Positions 49,325 through 60,864 of a DNA stretch of 64,000 bases are shown here, piece by piece (positions within the stretch are counted from its first letter, which is position 1; each line of letters begins with the position of its first letter). Where the stretch lies: assembly GCF_000203795.2 (NCBI RefSeq), contig NW_006281106.1:811302-875301 (forward strand). Direction: 5' to 3'. This DNA is from Batrachochytrium dendrobatidis JAM81 (taxonomy: Eukaryota; Chytridiomycota; Chytridiomycetes; Rhizophydiales). The notes beneath the pieces are model-generated. The model searched no databases. It saw nothing but the letters and a program-made list of their open reading frames with translations, and was not told the DNA's origin. The translations under genes and the position numbers were made by a program.

Positions 49325-52077
49325 TCAAGTATTTCCAATAGTCGGTTGAAAACTCCATCCACCACCAGGCTCATGAATAATAACCGCGTCTGATTCAAGA
49401 CCTACAGTAAAAAAGTAAATGCGTTGCATTGATTAATGAATAGTTGTACGTCTAAAAAGTGTATATTCACATACCTCTAGAACATGGATCGCACAGAGTT
49501 TTACTGCTGCGAGAAAGACATTGTGAGCAAATATCACGATGACACTTGGTGCAAAGTTGCTAAAATATTTGAATTGAAAATAAAATCTGTCAGTTATGGA
49601 GTATAACTACAAGGCATGCCATATTCAATACATATAGTAAATAGTACCATTGGACGTAAATACGTATATATCCCACAACAGAGCGAGCAACCGTTAGGCA
49701 GATCGGGGTGCTAATAATATATGTCGAATAGAACTAGTTAGACCATATCAAGTAAGCTATCCAGATCAATACAACCAAAGTTACCAATGCACCCCACAGA
49801 GTGGCAGTGGAAGCAGCCATTGATGATGACAAAAGTGATCCCTTGATACTAAGTATAGATGATTCCGAACTATCGCTAACTGTACTCGGAGCAAAATCAA
49901 CTGCTTTGGATCGACGTGGAAGCGTAGTCCTTTTCATTGCACTAGGCGCAGAAGCAGGAAGCTCGGTTCTTTCATCATCGATCGATAGCGGATGAGGAAT
50001 CTGAACACGAAACTTTTGATCGCGTACTATATCCTTGAAGCACATATCACAACATCGCTCCAGTCGTTCACCATGACCATGGGGAATATAAAATGATTTG
50101 GTCGAACATGAGCCGCAAACAATGTTTCCACATGCTCTACAGTGGTGTTTACGATGAAACAAAGTGAATTCTTGTTTGCATATATGGCACTTGTCGGTTC
50201 TGTTATCGGGGACCCAAACTGGAGCAACATAGTCGCATTGATGTGTTTGTGCAGATTTTGCCGTTTTAAATGACTGAAGCGATGCACACCATTCTGCAGT
50301 TGTGCTTGTTAAAATTTCGATCCATTTGCTTTTTTGCTCAAAAGTCTCGGCATATACTGCAAAGGATTTTTCACTGGCCACTATTTGAAAAGCATTTTTG
50401 ATTGTTTCCGTATCTGGAACATGCTCTACTCGAAATTGATCAAGTGGAAGCTTGCGATGAAATAGAAATTGATCCTCTAGCAAACCAGGACTGGCATATA
50501 TAAGCACATCCGAAAACAGAATAAGCTCTCGTGCTTGATGGCTTTTGCGTGAAATTTTCGTGACAGCACCTCGATAAATAAACCGACGACCTGGGGCCAG
50601 CAAAGACTGATGGAATGTAAATGACAGGTAGGGTTAAAACGTTACAAATGCATTAGCATAGCGTTCTAGTGCATATACTGCGGTCATTTCAAGTCTGCAT
50701 TACCTCATTTAAACCAGCTAGTCCCTTTTGAATGTCGATCATTTGCAGCACATTCTCATGCATACGTATATCTTCATTTACAAACGTAGCAACTTGCGAC
50801 ACAAGCTTAAGTGCTCTAACCACACCAATATGGTCGGGGTGTTGCGTAGGCGTGCGTTTGAGTAGATCTTCAAGAAGTAGTTTGTATCTGAATGTAAACA
50901 TTGGTAGTGCGTAAGAGTCAGATCTATGCCATTACGGTAATTGGCAAACACAACTCACCTTGGAATGCGCTGTACCGGCTCAATTAGGAATGTTTGAAAA
51001 ATTCTTCCTTTGCATTCAGGTTTCATTCCTTGCTCCTATTTATAAACTCTGTGAGCAATAGTGAGATACGAATCGTATTGGGAAAAAACGAGTGGTACCT
51101 TGATAAATGTTGCAAAGGTAGTGTTTTTTTGAGAAATATCCGAGACAAGTGCGATCGCATGGTTGAAATTCTTCACGTAGAGAGAGTACATTTTAAGATA
51201 AGGTGTCTAGTGTCGAAAACATTGCAGCAATGTGTCAGTTGTAAGCACATCCAACAAGATAGATTAGTTTCAAAGCTTCACTTGCCAACATCAAAAAAAT
51301 ATCGCCGATGCATGTTGTATCGGGATCAAATGGTTTAGATTTGATACGCTCCTTGAGCTGTTTTTTTAGCTCACAGTTCACACCGAATATATCTTTCAGA
51401 TTGGAGAAAACCTCGGTGATGAACTTTTTTGCAATAATCTCGTTTGGTGTTCCACATGCTTCAAGCAAAGGAGCATAGTAAATCTAGAGCGGTTGAATGG
51501 GCAGTGAAGCGAAAAGGGTTAGCTATGTGATTTAGCTTTCAAAGTATCTCGAAATTAAGGGAGGATATAATTGTACAGCACAGAATTACGCAGCGACAAT
51601 TTCATGATGCAAGATTTGAAAGTAGCTTTTACATACATCATTCAGTATTGTCAGACAGTCGACATATCGGAGTTCGGTTTCCAAAATTTCTTCAGCAACT
51701 TTTTGACGTTTAGAGATGGGAGTAATTGGCAAGTCGGTGTTATTGCAGACATGTGGAGTGGGAAGCTGAGGTGTAACTTGTTTTAATAACGCTTCATGTG
51801 ATTCATAAACCAACTCCGACGATGAAGTTGAAAAAGTTGAATTTCGTGCTGTGGATGAATGGCTAGTAACGGACAATCGGGATGGACGGTGAGAGTTCAA
51901 ACCGACGCAAGAAGAGGAAGGAGGTTCATACTTGTCACTTAGTTCGTCCTGTTCCTGTTCCTGTTCTTGTGAATGGGAGTGAGTTCGTGGATACTTTGGC
52001 TGTATAGGCTTACTATCCTCGAATGCAATGTGGCTTTGGACAGATTTGATTGCAGATGTGATGACAGACGAAGTCAT
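49325..52077 (-). CDS. FGD-like RhoGEF: DH-PH-FYVE, with probable second C-terminal zinc finger
   Basis: Guanine nucleotide exchange factor for Rho/Cdc42 GTPases, targeted to PI3P membranes. ATG 52077 (MTSSVITSAIKSVQSH). After a Ser-rich N-terminus the DH domain runs RQKVAEEILETELRYVDCLT, NLKDIFGVNCELKKQLKERI, YLKMYSLYVKNFNHAI and RIPRYKLLLEDLLKRTP. The PH domain has RFIYRGAVTKISRKSHQARE and LILFSDVLIYAS. The FYVE finger is CHICKQEFTLFHRKHHCRAC, GNIVCGSC and RCCDMC. If unspliced, the frame ends at 49734 with a hydrophobic tail. A GTAACT donor (after WGAL) with a CTAAC branch and TTAG acceptor (near 49713) instead leads into three more exons. They encode an 8-Cys cross-brace finger (CSLC...CTKCHRDICSQC...CDPC) and end at 49327-49325. 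I favour the spliced form. Confidence 0.85.
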
Positions 52078-52781
52078 TCGAATCAAAAACAGACCGACAG
52101 TAAATGCACAAAGTGGTCAGACAATATTAAAATATGCTAAAAAGTAGTTGTTGAATAAAGTTGAAATAATCGAATAGACTTTAATACGATAGCCGGTATT
52201 TTCGGCCTATAATGGAGATGATCAATTGCACAGCGCTTAAAATTCGAGTCAAGTTGTGCGATTTCAGGAAGGTGCAGAAATAACAGCAAGAAACTGTAAT
52301 TATTGAAGAATTTCACAGCAATTGACTCGTTGAATTTGCATTCACGTAAATGGATTACTTTTGTTTTAAAGCGGAATGTTGGTTTTCTATTACAAATTCA
52401 CTTGAAATTCACAATTCTTGTTTGGAATTACTCGATGAATAAATTCATTATTAAAACAGTTGTTGAAAGGGTTTGATTTAAAATGGAATTGTATGCTTTG
52501 ATACTATTGTTGAACAATTGTTCATGAATGAATTTGCAGTTTTGAAGAGTTCAAGACAATGCAGTTTTGCTCAGATTGAATCTAAATCAGAAAATAATCA
52601 TTTTTGATCATTTTCTAAATATCAAAAACACTCTTGTCATGGTTTGGTATCAGTCATTCATCTACACTCGAGTTGGTTATTACAAGATAATCACACGTGA
52701 TGCTTGAATATTAATTTATTTTGATGAGCAGCAATCCAACACTTGCGTCAATATCTGATATTAATCTAGTATCGGAATAGT
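52078..52781. other. Divergent intergenic region RhoGEF / ORC6
   Basis: 704 bp between start codons. Plus-oriented head at 52337-52353 with a diverged body behind it (TTTTCTATTACAAATTCACT near 52382-52401). Strongly AT-rich to the right of it. No gene seen. Confidence 0.5.
52337..52353 (+). repeat. Dispersed head motif, copy 13
   Basis: TTGCATTCACGTAAATGG-type copy with one A fewer than consensus. 260 bp upstream of the RhoGEF ATG (minus-strand gene). Confidence 0.65.
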
Positions 52782-54204
52782 ATGGATTCATTGAAAAACA
52801 TAGCAGAACAACTGCAACTCCAGATTTCTGATGGTACAATTTCAAAGGCTGAAGAACTCAAGCGACGAGCAGAAGCTCGTGGTCCCGTTGCGCTTCTAGG
52901 CAGTATCTACTACAATGCAGATCCACGACTCTTGGGAACTCTGTGTCTTCATATTGCATGCGAGCGGTAAGTACTTGAACTTTACTGCTCTTTATGCTGT
53001 TTTTTATCCATTTATTTTATGACAAGATGCACTAGACTACTTTGATACTGCAATCTTGTATTTCGGACATGTTGATTTCATTTCATTTCACTCAGCAATC
53101 AAGCCTAGCTAGCTGCTAATCAACTTGTAAACCATTCAATATCAGATCTTTAGAAAACTTTGTTGATGTTATAACAGTAGCAAAATACCTTAGAATCAAA
53201 ATCCCTCAATACAGACAGTTGAATCGACAGCTATCGGAAAAACTCGCACCCACTGTTTTTATTTCCGGACCATTCTCCATCAAGAATTCACCATCTTCGC
53301 GAACTGCAAAACTAAAGAAAATGATGGTTCAGTTTGGATGCACACAGATTCATTCACAGGTCGAATTGCTTCATCATGGGTTCAAAACAAAATACAGTGC
53401 AAGCCTGGGAAGTGGTCTACGATCCACAGTTGATTGGTATTCAGATGACATCGCCAATGCTGTTTTTTTCTCTGCGTGCTCTGCAGCAAAGGTAATCTTG
53501 TTTTTGATGGTTTGCTATTGTAAATCTGATCCTTGCCAACCATTCATGCTTTATTTCATTGGCAGATTAGTATCCCGAAAATTAAACGAGATAGTGAAGG
53601 AGCATCGACAAAATTGGCCGTCAAGTACATTGAATTCATTAAATCTAATTGTGGTCCAGAGCTTGATGCCATTAGAGCTCATGTGTCTAAAATTGGGTCT
53701 GCAGGTCAGACGCCATCTAAACCTGCACTTGAAAAATCAGTTACTTTCAAAAAGAATGGATTGGCGAATCATTCTAATTCAATGGATATAGATCAAGAAT
53801 TGCCTATCCCACCCAGTGCACCCACGAGTGATGAGAATCATGGTATTCAGACACCTACACGACACGGACTCAAACGATCACCACTCAAAATACTCAATCA
53901 AGTCACAAAAAAGACTCTTCCTGTTGCTAGCAAAACAGCAGCACCACAACGGCCGCGTCGTCATACTGGAATAAATAATCTGGTAAGCACAAGTACCACT
54001 TGGTCATATTCCTCAACTGCAGTTGGTATCTTTACACCAACTTTGTGATTTCATGCATGCCTTTTCACACGGCAATTTAATAATCAACATAAAATAATTT
54101 TATAGGTGCAATTTGAACATATCAAAACAACTCGCAAATACAAGCAGTACATGGCTTGGAGAGCCAGTCTTTTGGAAAAATTAGTGAAGAGTCATGATAA
54201 ATGA
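52782..54204 (+). CDS. ORC6: Origin recognition complex subunit 6
   Basis: Smallest ORC subunit, a TFIIB-like fold needed for MCM loading. ATG 52782 gives MDSLKNIAEQLQLQ and ISKAEELKRRAEARG, matching the metazoan-type N-terminus that ends in a KAEE/LR motif. The next exon (from about 53147) carries SLENFVDVITVAKYLRI, FGCTQIHSQVELLHHGFKTK and the cyclin-like core ANAVFFSACSAAK, continuing IPKIKRD and KLAVKYIEFIKSNCGPELDA. A basic, phosphosite-rich linker (RSPLKI, PTRHGLKRSP) follows. The last exon gives KQYMAWRASLLEKLVKSH, the C-terminal helix that binds Orc3 in animals. Assignment rests on the order of N-terminal, core and C-terminal motifs. Confidence 0.75.
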
Positions 54205-54320
54205 ATACAACTTTAATAGCCTTTCATTGTTTGCATTCTATTCATCAAACATTACCAAACTCAAACACATTCTAGCCGAATCAACTTGCACGTGTGCATG
54301 TGATTTTGCTACAATACGGT

Positions 54321-57300
54321 TTAGGCAGTAGTCAAGGCAGCAAGCTGTGCTTTGAGAGCTAATAGTGCATCTACGGCTTCTTTGACAACATTTGGATCAG
54401 CTTTGGCAGTTTTGAGATCGCGAACAATACCACCTTGCTCAGCAATCCGAGTCTCGACAGCAATCATTTCAGGAGTCTTGACAACATTACTGGCAGGCAC
54501 TGCAGCCTTGGCGCTCTTGCTCTTCTTGCTCTTGCTACCCCCAGTTGCTGTTCCAGAATCAGTTCCCGTCTTTGCAGCTGGATCTTGCTTTCCAGAATAC
54601 TTTTGGCGAAGCTTCTCTTCAAGAGATTCATCCAACCTTTTGAATAAATACTCTGCAGCACCAATTTTATGGCCAGCAGTGATATCTTCTGCATTCCATG
54701 TGTCAGTGATGCGGCGCATGGGAAGATTGAGCTGACGAAGAATACCCTCGGATGTGGACGGCATGTAGGGATACACGACAGCTGAAATCAAGTATGCCAA
54801 GTTGGCTGCAACGGCAACAACATTGTCACAGCGCTCACGCGAGTTTGCAAAAAGACTATTGTCAATACGATTCTCCTGAAGATAGAGATTACCGCGAGCA
54901 GAAATGTCCATAAAAAGTCGAAGACCAGTACGGATCTTGACGTCATTCAAAGCTTCAATAAACTGATGAAGCAAGGTATTGACGCTAGAAATAAGCTTGG
55001 TTTCAGGCTCACCAGTCGTCTTGTAAGCTGGAATGACACCATCATACTTGGCATTAATAAATTTGACGAGTCGGTTCACAAAGTTGCCCAAGTTTGCAAG
55101 AAGCTCAGTGTTGTTGGCCGCAATAAATGAGTTCCACGAAAAATATGAATCGCCACTCTCTGGACGAATCGAAAGTAGATAATAGCGCCATACTTCCACT
55201 GGGATACCGGAATCAACCACATTGTTTCCAAACACACCAACTCCACGAGATTTCGAAAATTTGCCAGATTCATACTGAAGATACTCTACATTTATGGATA
55301 TAGCAGACAACACACAGATTTAGTGAAAATAGCAGATAAAATTTGAACATCAGATAAGAAAAAACTGCATACCAGTAGTGCTGAGATGGTGAAGAAGAGT
55401 CCAGTTTTCATTAGTACCAAGAAGTGTAGAAGGAAAGATGACAGTATGAAAAGGCACATTGTCTTTTCCCATGAACTGGTAGAGTTTGACATCTTTGGGA
55501 TTCTTCCACCACAGTTCCCAATCCTTGGTGTAGTTGGCAGTGATGGAAAAGTATCTAAACCATTTGAAACGTATATTGCATCAGTGCACTGGAGTGATAA
55601 AATATAGACTCATGCATAGAATAATTTAGATTTACCCAATAGGAGCATCAAACCACACATAAAACACTTTGTTTTCATATCCTTCTTTTGGAACTGGAGT
55701 ACCCCATTTGAGATCTCGAGTAATGCAGCGTGGTTTAAGACCCTCTTTGAGCCAACTGTTGGTAATTGTTTGACTATTTGCAGACCAGCAACCTGTATAC
55801 GCAAATTAAAAATTATTATTTTCCCGTTCAGTGTTGCGCAATAGCAACTATCTTATAACAGATCAGCTCCAAAAGTAGAATTTGCATATACCTTCACTGC
55901 TAGCCTTTTTGAACCACTCAGTAAGCTTTTCTTGTTGGCCGGTAAGATTCAGGAAAAGATGTTTTGAATCGCGAGCAACTGGAGCTGCGTTATCAAGCTT
56001 GCATCGAGGGTTCTTGAGCTCAATAGCATTGAGAAGTTTGCCACAGCTATCACATTGATCACCACGAGCATCCTGGAGTCAAAATTAATGATTCATCAAG
56101 TCTTCAATTAGCACAAGTTGAAGTCAAAAGACATCAAGTATCTGCGTGATAAATATATTCAATCTCACTTCGTATCCACAAAGCGGACAAGTACCCTCGA
56201 CAAATCGATCGGCTAAAAACCTGAGTTTACAAATCAGGTGAGTACATGCTTGTTCATGTGTATTCCAATATCACAAAGGTTATTTAAATGAACATACGAC
56301 TCATGCTGGTTACAGTAAAGCTGAGTGACAGTGTCTTCCATAACGTGCCCATTTTTCTCAAGTTTCAAGTAAATATCTTGGGTAATTCTGCCACGCAAAA
56401 AATGTGGTCCAATGCATTGAATTGATCACGGATTCAAAAATATGGAGTATATAAGTAAGTTTAGTTTAAAAACACTCTAGTATACCAATGAGTGTACATA
56501 CATTGTTTGCTGTTCGGTTATTGTACGACCAAAATGGTCAAAATCGATTTGAAACCATTTATAGGTCTCATCGTGAAACTTGAAATATTTATCACACAGC
56601 TGTTTGCATGATAGTTTTTCTTCAATGGCCTTTGTTTCAGTTGCAGTACCATACTCGTCAGTTCCGCAAATGAACAAGACATTTTCACCACGAATTCGTG
56701 AGTATCTATAGCAAACATAGAGTCAGCTAGTGCATCTTGGCTTAGATAATACCAAAATATTAGTTTCCCGAGTAGTATATTTACCAACCTGGCATACACA
56801 TCAGCACTCAAGACCGAGCCAATTAAATTGCCCAAATGAGGAATGTTGTTTACATATGGCAAAGCACTCGTAATCAGCACATTGCGCTCATTTTTCTTGG
56901 GAGATCTACAAATAATTAAAAACAACTTGATGGTAAGTAACGTTTATAAAATCGCTGATATGGTTTGTACACTTACATTTTACGAGAATGATGATCTAAA
57001 GCAATAACTACATCCGCATTGACTTTTGGTGCAGGAAGATTGGAGTTGGACAAAGCTTCCTTGGTATTTTTACCATCTACTCCAAGTATGGTGGCATTCT
57101 AAAAAATAGATGAGTAAATGACACAATGTGTAGGATATCAATCTACTCAAAAATTGATACCTTCCATGCGGAGATTGCAGACTTATACTGGGGACAATCT
57201 TGCATAGTACTGAACCATTTGTTCAGATCAGAGTATTTTGTGACAAATTCTTCAAGCGCAACTAATTTGGACCACATTGGGAATAAAGTTCCAAAAAAGA

Positions 57301-57986
57301 CGACAGATGCAGCACTGTTTTCCTACGAGTATGATTTTAAAACCAATAATCAACACAATAAGATTAAGATATGATTTTACCTGAAAGTTTGCAAGATTGC
57401 TGAGATGGATATTGGCAGCAGCGAGTGCTGAATGAGCTGCTTTGGTTGTCAAATCAGAACAGGTGATAACAGCACCAAGAACATGCAAATCCCACTCGAC
57501 AATGGAATCCAATGTTGCACTGGCAACATCATCTTCAGGCTTGAACTTTAGTAAAATGTGTCTTGAATAAAACAGTAGAATTAGCATTTCCAGAGTCCAT
57601 CAAATGATGCATTCGCTTGACTTGGTAAAAGTATGGCATCAGACACAACAAGGTTGAACATACTGAACAGCAGTGTTTGGATTTCCCAAAACAAGACCAG
57701 ACGGAGTCAATACAGACACCTTTGAATGAAATGGCAGAGCTGAATAACTCAAAATAATAGTTGTTAGCCAGCTGATTGAAGCAATCGCTTGAAATGGAGT
57801 GAATATCAATTGATAGATGCGATTACCAGGCGTAGAAGCAGTTACAACAGAATAAGGAAACCCAGCGATTTCAAGGGCTAAAATGAGTTTAAGAGCGGAT
57901 GAAGAGCGAATGGCATCGGAGTGGTTTGAATCCACCAGCAGCTGGTATTGGCTGGTTGCAGTGATGATGCTCTTTGTAGCACTCAT
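54321..57986 (-). CDS. MES1: Methionyl-tRNA synthetase, cytosolic, with GST-like and WHEP domains
   Basis: Class I aminoacyl-tRNA synthetase charging tRNA-Met. ATG 57986 opens an N-terminal GST-like domain ([35 protein letters not shown]), as in yeast Mes1 and human MARS1. The catalytic core begins [20 protein letters not shown], with the HIGH box as HLGN. It continues [30 protein letters not shown] zinc knob exons, [18 protein letters not shown] and the KMSKS loop [12 protein letters not shown]. The anticodon-binding helical bundle follows ([20 protein letters not shown]). The C-terminus has a Lys-rich linker and a WHEP-type helical hairpin ([20 protein letters not shown]). It is an ordinary gene with many short introns. 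Confidence 0.94.
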
Positions 57987-58233
57987 TATACGATAAGGAA
58001 AGAAGATTTATGTCGAGTTGACTTGTTGCCAATAGCAATCACATGGCGTGTTCAATCGAATTGGTCGACTCATTTGAGTTCATCTAAACTCGAATGTTAC
58101 AAACTATTTATTGAATTATTCGACTGTAAGTCTGATCATCAATTTTATTGACATAACGATGTTCCTTGTCCAATAAAGTTACAAATATTGTCTATGATTG
58201 ATGCTTGCCATGAATAGATTTCAATAAACGCTT

Positions 58234-59093
58234 TCAACTGATAATAACTCCTATGTAAGGATCATTCCCATGCAAGTTAGATTTGGCTTTTGTATAAAAA
58301 TCAGTCAATGCACTGCAATTCTAAACAAATAGTCTTACAAGATATGATATGTAAGTGGCAAATTATTGTGCCAGCGAGCAGTTTGTGTTCCATTCGAAAC
58401 AAATGTCAGGATCGACGGAAGTGTCATATTTCCAATATAGGTAAACACTCGTCCATTTTGAATTCTACAAATATAAATATCAATAATTATCCAATGCAGC
58501 AGATATCCAGCAGAGTGCATTGGTTCTTACAGTTTGAGAGTAGGCAGTGATTTGATTTCCAGAACTGTTGCTGCAACGGGATTCTGTCCTATTTCAACAT
58601 TAGCAAACCGAAGTTGATGGTCATGCTCAAGTCCTGTATGAATAATATATGGCCACATTAGCTGTAATCTTGCTGAGAATGAGCATCTCCGCTTTTGATA
58701 TCTATAGAATGTTTAATGAACAGAGTGTGGCGACAAGTAGCAACATTAGCAAGTTCAACACACTGGCCATAAAAAGTATTCTAATGCAACTTACAGCTGA
58801 ACAACCCACGACCCATTGTAAAGCATAGTATAATTTTGATCTGTAATGATCTCTGGAGCAGACTTATGTACAGCCAGGTGGGTATATGTAAAGTTTGCGG
58901 ATTCATCAAACTCGGATGATTGAAAGTAGGCCATCTCATTGTCATTGGAGACATTTTCCATTGTATTTTCCATAGTTGAATCAATATACTCTGCATTGGT
59001 GCATATGGAGTAACTGCCAAGCCCTGCTAGAGCAAATACAATCATCACTCCATTGATTGGCTTCATGGTTGAATTGTGGGCAAAATTCAACAT
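58234..59093 (-). CDS. Secretory-pathway thioredoxin-fold protein with CxxS motif
   Basis: PDI/TMX-like protein predicted to be secretory or ER luminal. It starts at ATG 59093 or, more likely, 59066 (MKPINGVMIVFALAGLGSYS), a classical signal peptide. Potential N-glycosylation sites include NFT, NYT and NGS. Joined exons read NYTMLYNGSWVVQLYQKRRC followed by SFSARLQLMWPYI, then RFANVEIGQNPVAATVLEIK, SLPTL, NGRVFTYIGNMTLPSILTFV and an end spliced to FALTDFYTKAKSNLHG. The fold order (WVVQLY, active-site helix, FANVEI, LPTL with cis-Pro, Y.G) is thioredoxin-like, but the active site is CSFS, so the resolving Cys is missing. No C-terminal membrane segment is seen. Family membership is inferred; the gene is probably not a full oxidoreductase. 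Confidence 0.68.
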
Positions 59094-59143
59094 TGAACTT
59101 GACGATAAACCAGTTCAAGTCACGGGATAAATTTGGCATTTCA

Positions 59144-59248
59144 CTTGTATTCACATAAAATGAAATACTATTTTACAAAACACTAGTTGAATATTCGTTG
59201 TGTTTTCCTATTAGAAATCAACTTTAATTTCCAATTCAATAAATACAA
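59144..59248 (+). repeat. Dispersed element, head and body, copy 14
   Basis: Head CTTGTATTCACATAAAATG at 59143-59161, 51 bp upstream of the thioredoxin-fold gene ATG (minus-strand gene). The body at about 59189-59248 contains AATATTCGTTGTGTTTTCCT, TTAGAAATCAACTTTAATTT and CCAATTCAATAAATAC. Confidence 0.85.
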
Positions 59249-59261
59249 CGTGAATTATATA

Positions 59262-59300
59262 GTACAATCCATATATCCCCTTTTGATATATGGATTGTAC
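59262..59300. repeat. Perfect 16-bp inverted repeat with 7-nt loop
   Basis: Left arm GTACAATCCATATATC (59262-59277), loop CCCTTTT, right arm GATATATGGATTGTAC (59285-59300), exact reverse complements. It begins 14 bp past the end of a repeat body copy. Confidence 0.92.
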
Positions 59301-59529
59301 GATCAACAAGTTTAAAACTAGATTCGTCCATTGCAATCCAAATATTGGGTTCGGCTGTTCTCAACTAATTATATCGGCTTATAATCTGCGGATCGTGTAA
59401 AATTATTTTTAATCCATACTCCTCATTTATATAGCAACTATAATTGTAGCATGACTAGTTTGTAGTTTCACATCGTGACTCAAGACTCAAGCTTTATTGT
59501 AGCTTACAATACGAAATCCAAACGACTAT

Positions 59530-60812
59530 CTATATCCATCCGGCAATAGTCTTTTCAATCACCTGCAAATATATTAAATGGTTTAAAAAATAATGCATTA
59601 ATCACCCCGACAAAAACATCAAGATTCATACAACGAATTAAACATAATGCAATACCTCTTTGTTTTCAAGGAAAGCAAGCCAGTCTGAAGTTGCTGTGGG
59701 AAGTAAACCCATTGCACCGCATTTCCAGACACCCAGCGCTAGATTCCCTGCTTGGATGAGAAAAAAGGCAGTCATTGGTAGCAATAGTGGGTTAAGCAAG
59801 AATGCCTTCCATGCAGCAAATCCGGTCAACTTGGCAGTAGATGTTACGGTCTGAAATCGCTCAAATGCTAAACATTTACACAAATTATTGAGATTTCGTT
59901 ACCAAATCTACAGCTGCGTAGTTGTAAATCCTAATCAAATAAACTTACCTTGCGAAACACACATCATAGATTTAGCAGAGTTGAATAAAAGCATTACTGT
60001 GATGAGGATACTGAAGATCTGAATACTGTTTCCCGACATATATAGCATGAGTGCGTTCATTGGAATACTTTTTGCAGGCGCCAGAGCAGTATCCCATGCT
60101 TTCTGAATGCATCAATAAATCAAATAGATCGTGTATGAGTTGATCAGCGTTTTAATAAACATGTATTTTTCTGGCATGAATGAGGCTCACCTTGACTTTG
60201 AGATTCGCAATTGTCAATTCCATATTCTCATCATCGCTAGTACGATGCTTTTTCTATAAAAACATTGCAAGGTTTCAAGGTTAGTTTTTGGCTACCAAGT
60301 TTAAACCATAGAATTGCTTGATGTATGGCCTTTATGATAACGGTCAAGTTATTTGGCAATAACCATCAGTGCAACTATATATTTTATCATGTACTGATGT
60401 AATCTGAATCTGCCATTGTATTATCAAAAGGCTGGATTTAAATCGTCTTATTGGCACTCTTGTTTACCAATGTTAAAGTACTTGCTGCCAATACATGAAA
60501 GTATACCACTTGGATCATAACAGCACCTTGTAGTACTCACACTTAGACGAGCACTTTCGCTGGCAGGAACAAACCCAGGAGGATCGACAATATCTTGATT
60601 TCTAAAGTTGAAGATAGCAGAGTCAATATCATTTATAATCCATTACTTTCAACACATATCCAGATACATAGTTTGCTGCACTAGAAAAAAGTAATGATTT
60701 ATACAAGAGTGAAGTGAGCATACATGGATGCACTGGCGCAGCTGTAATTCCACTTGGTCATTGTCGAATTATTGGGAAACTTGCTAAACCCAAACATTTG
60801 AATCGCTCCCAT
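59530..60812 (-). CDS. EMC4: ER membrane protein complex subunit 4 (EMC4/TMEM85)
   Basis: Membrane subunit of the EMC insertase, which inserts tail-anchored and multipass proteins in the ER. ATG 60812 ([16 protein letters not shown]). Exons give [113 protein letters not shown] and [14 protein letters not shown]. The end is [10 protein letters not shown] at stop 59532-59530. The KxxxMGLLPTxxSDWL block is diagnostic of EMC4. Two or three transmembrane helices are visible. Its ATG is 53 bp from the probable TMEM67 ATG on the opposite strand, so they share a promoter region. Confidence 0.93.
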
Positions 60813-60864
60813 TTTGACAACCAGATTTTTACATCACGATATAAATAGGCTTGAACAGACCAAA

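Larger units (their letters stand above)
59094..59529. other. Intergenic region with repeat element and perfect hairpin
   Basis: 436 bp between the thioredoxin-fold gene ATG and EMC4 stop. Contains a plus-oriented head at 59144-59161, a well-kept body at about 59189-59248 and the 16-bp inverted repeat at 59262-59300. The remaining AT-rich part shows no gene. Confidence 0.55.

Noticed and set aside
49129..49341. 70-codon plus-strand frame in the CFAP100/RhoGEF gap
   Set aside because: Low-complexity Lys/Ile/Arg/Gln-rich composition, overlaps the last RhoGEF exon on the other strand, and has no homologue I recognise.
54352..54735. 127-codon plus-strand frame
   Set aside because: Antisense shadow of the MetRS C-terminal Lys/Ala-rich linker and WHEP region.
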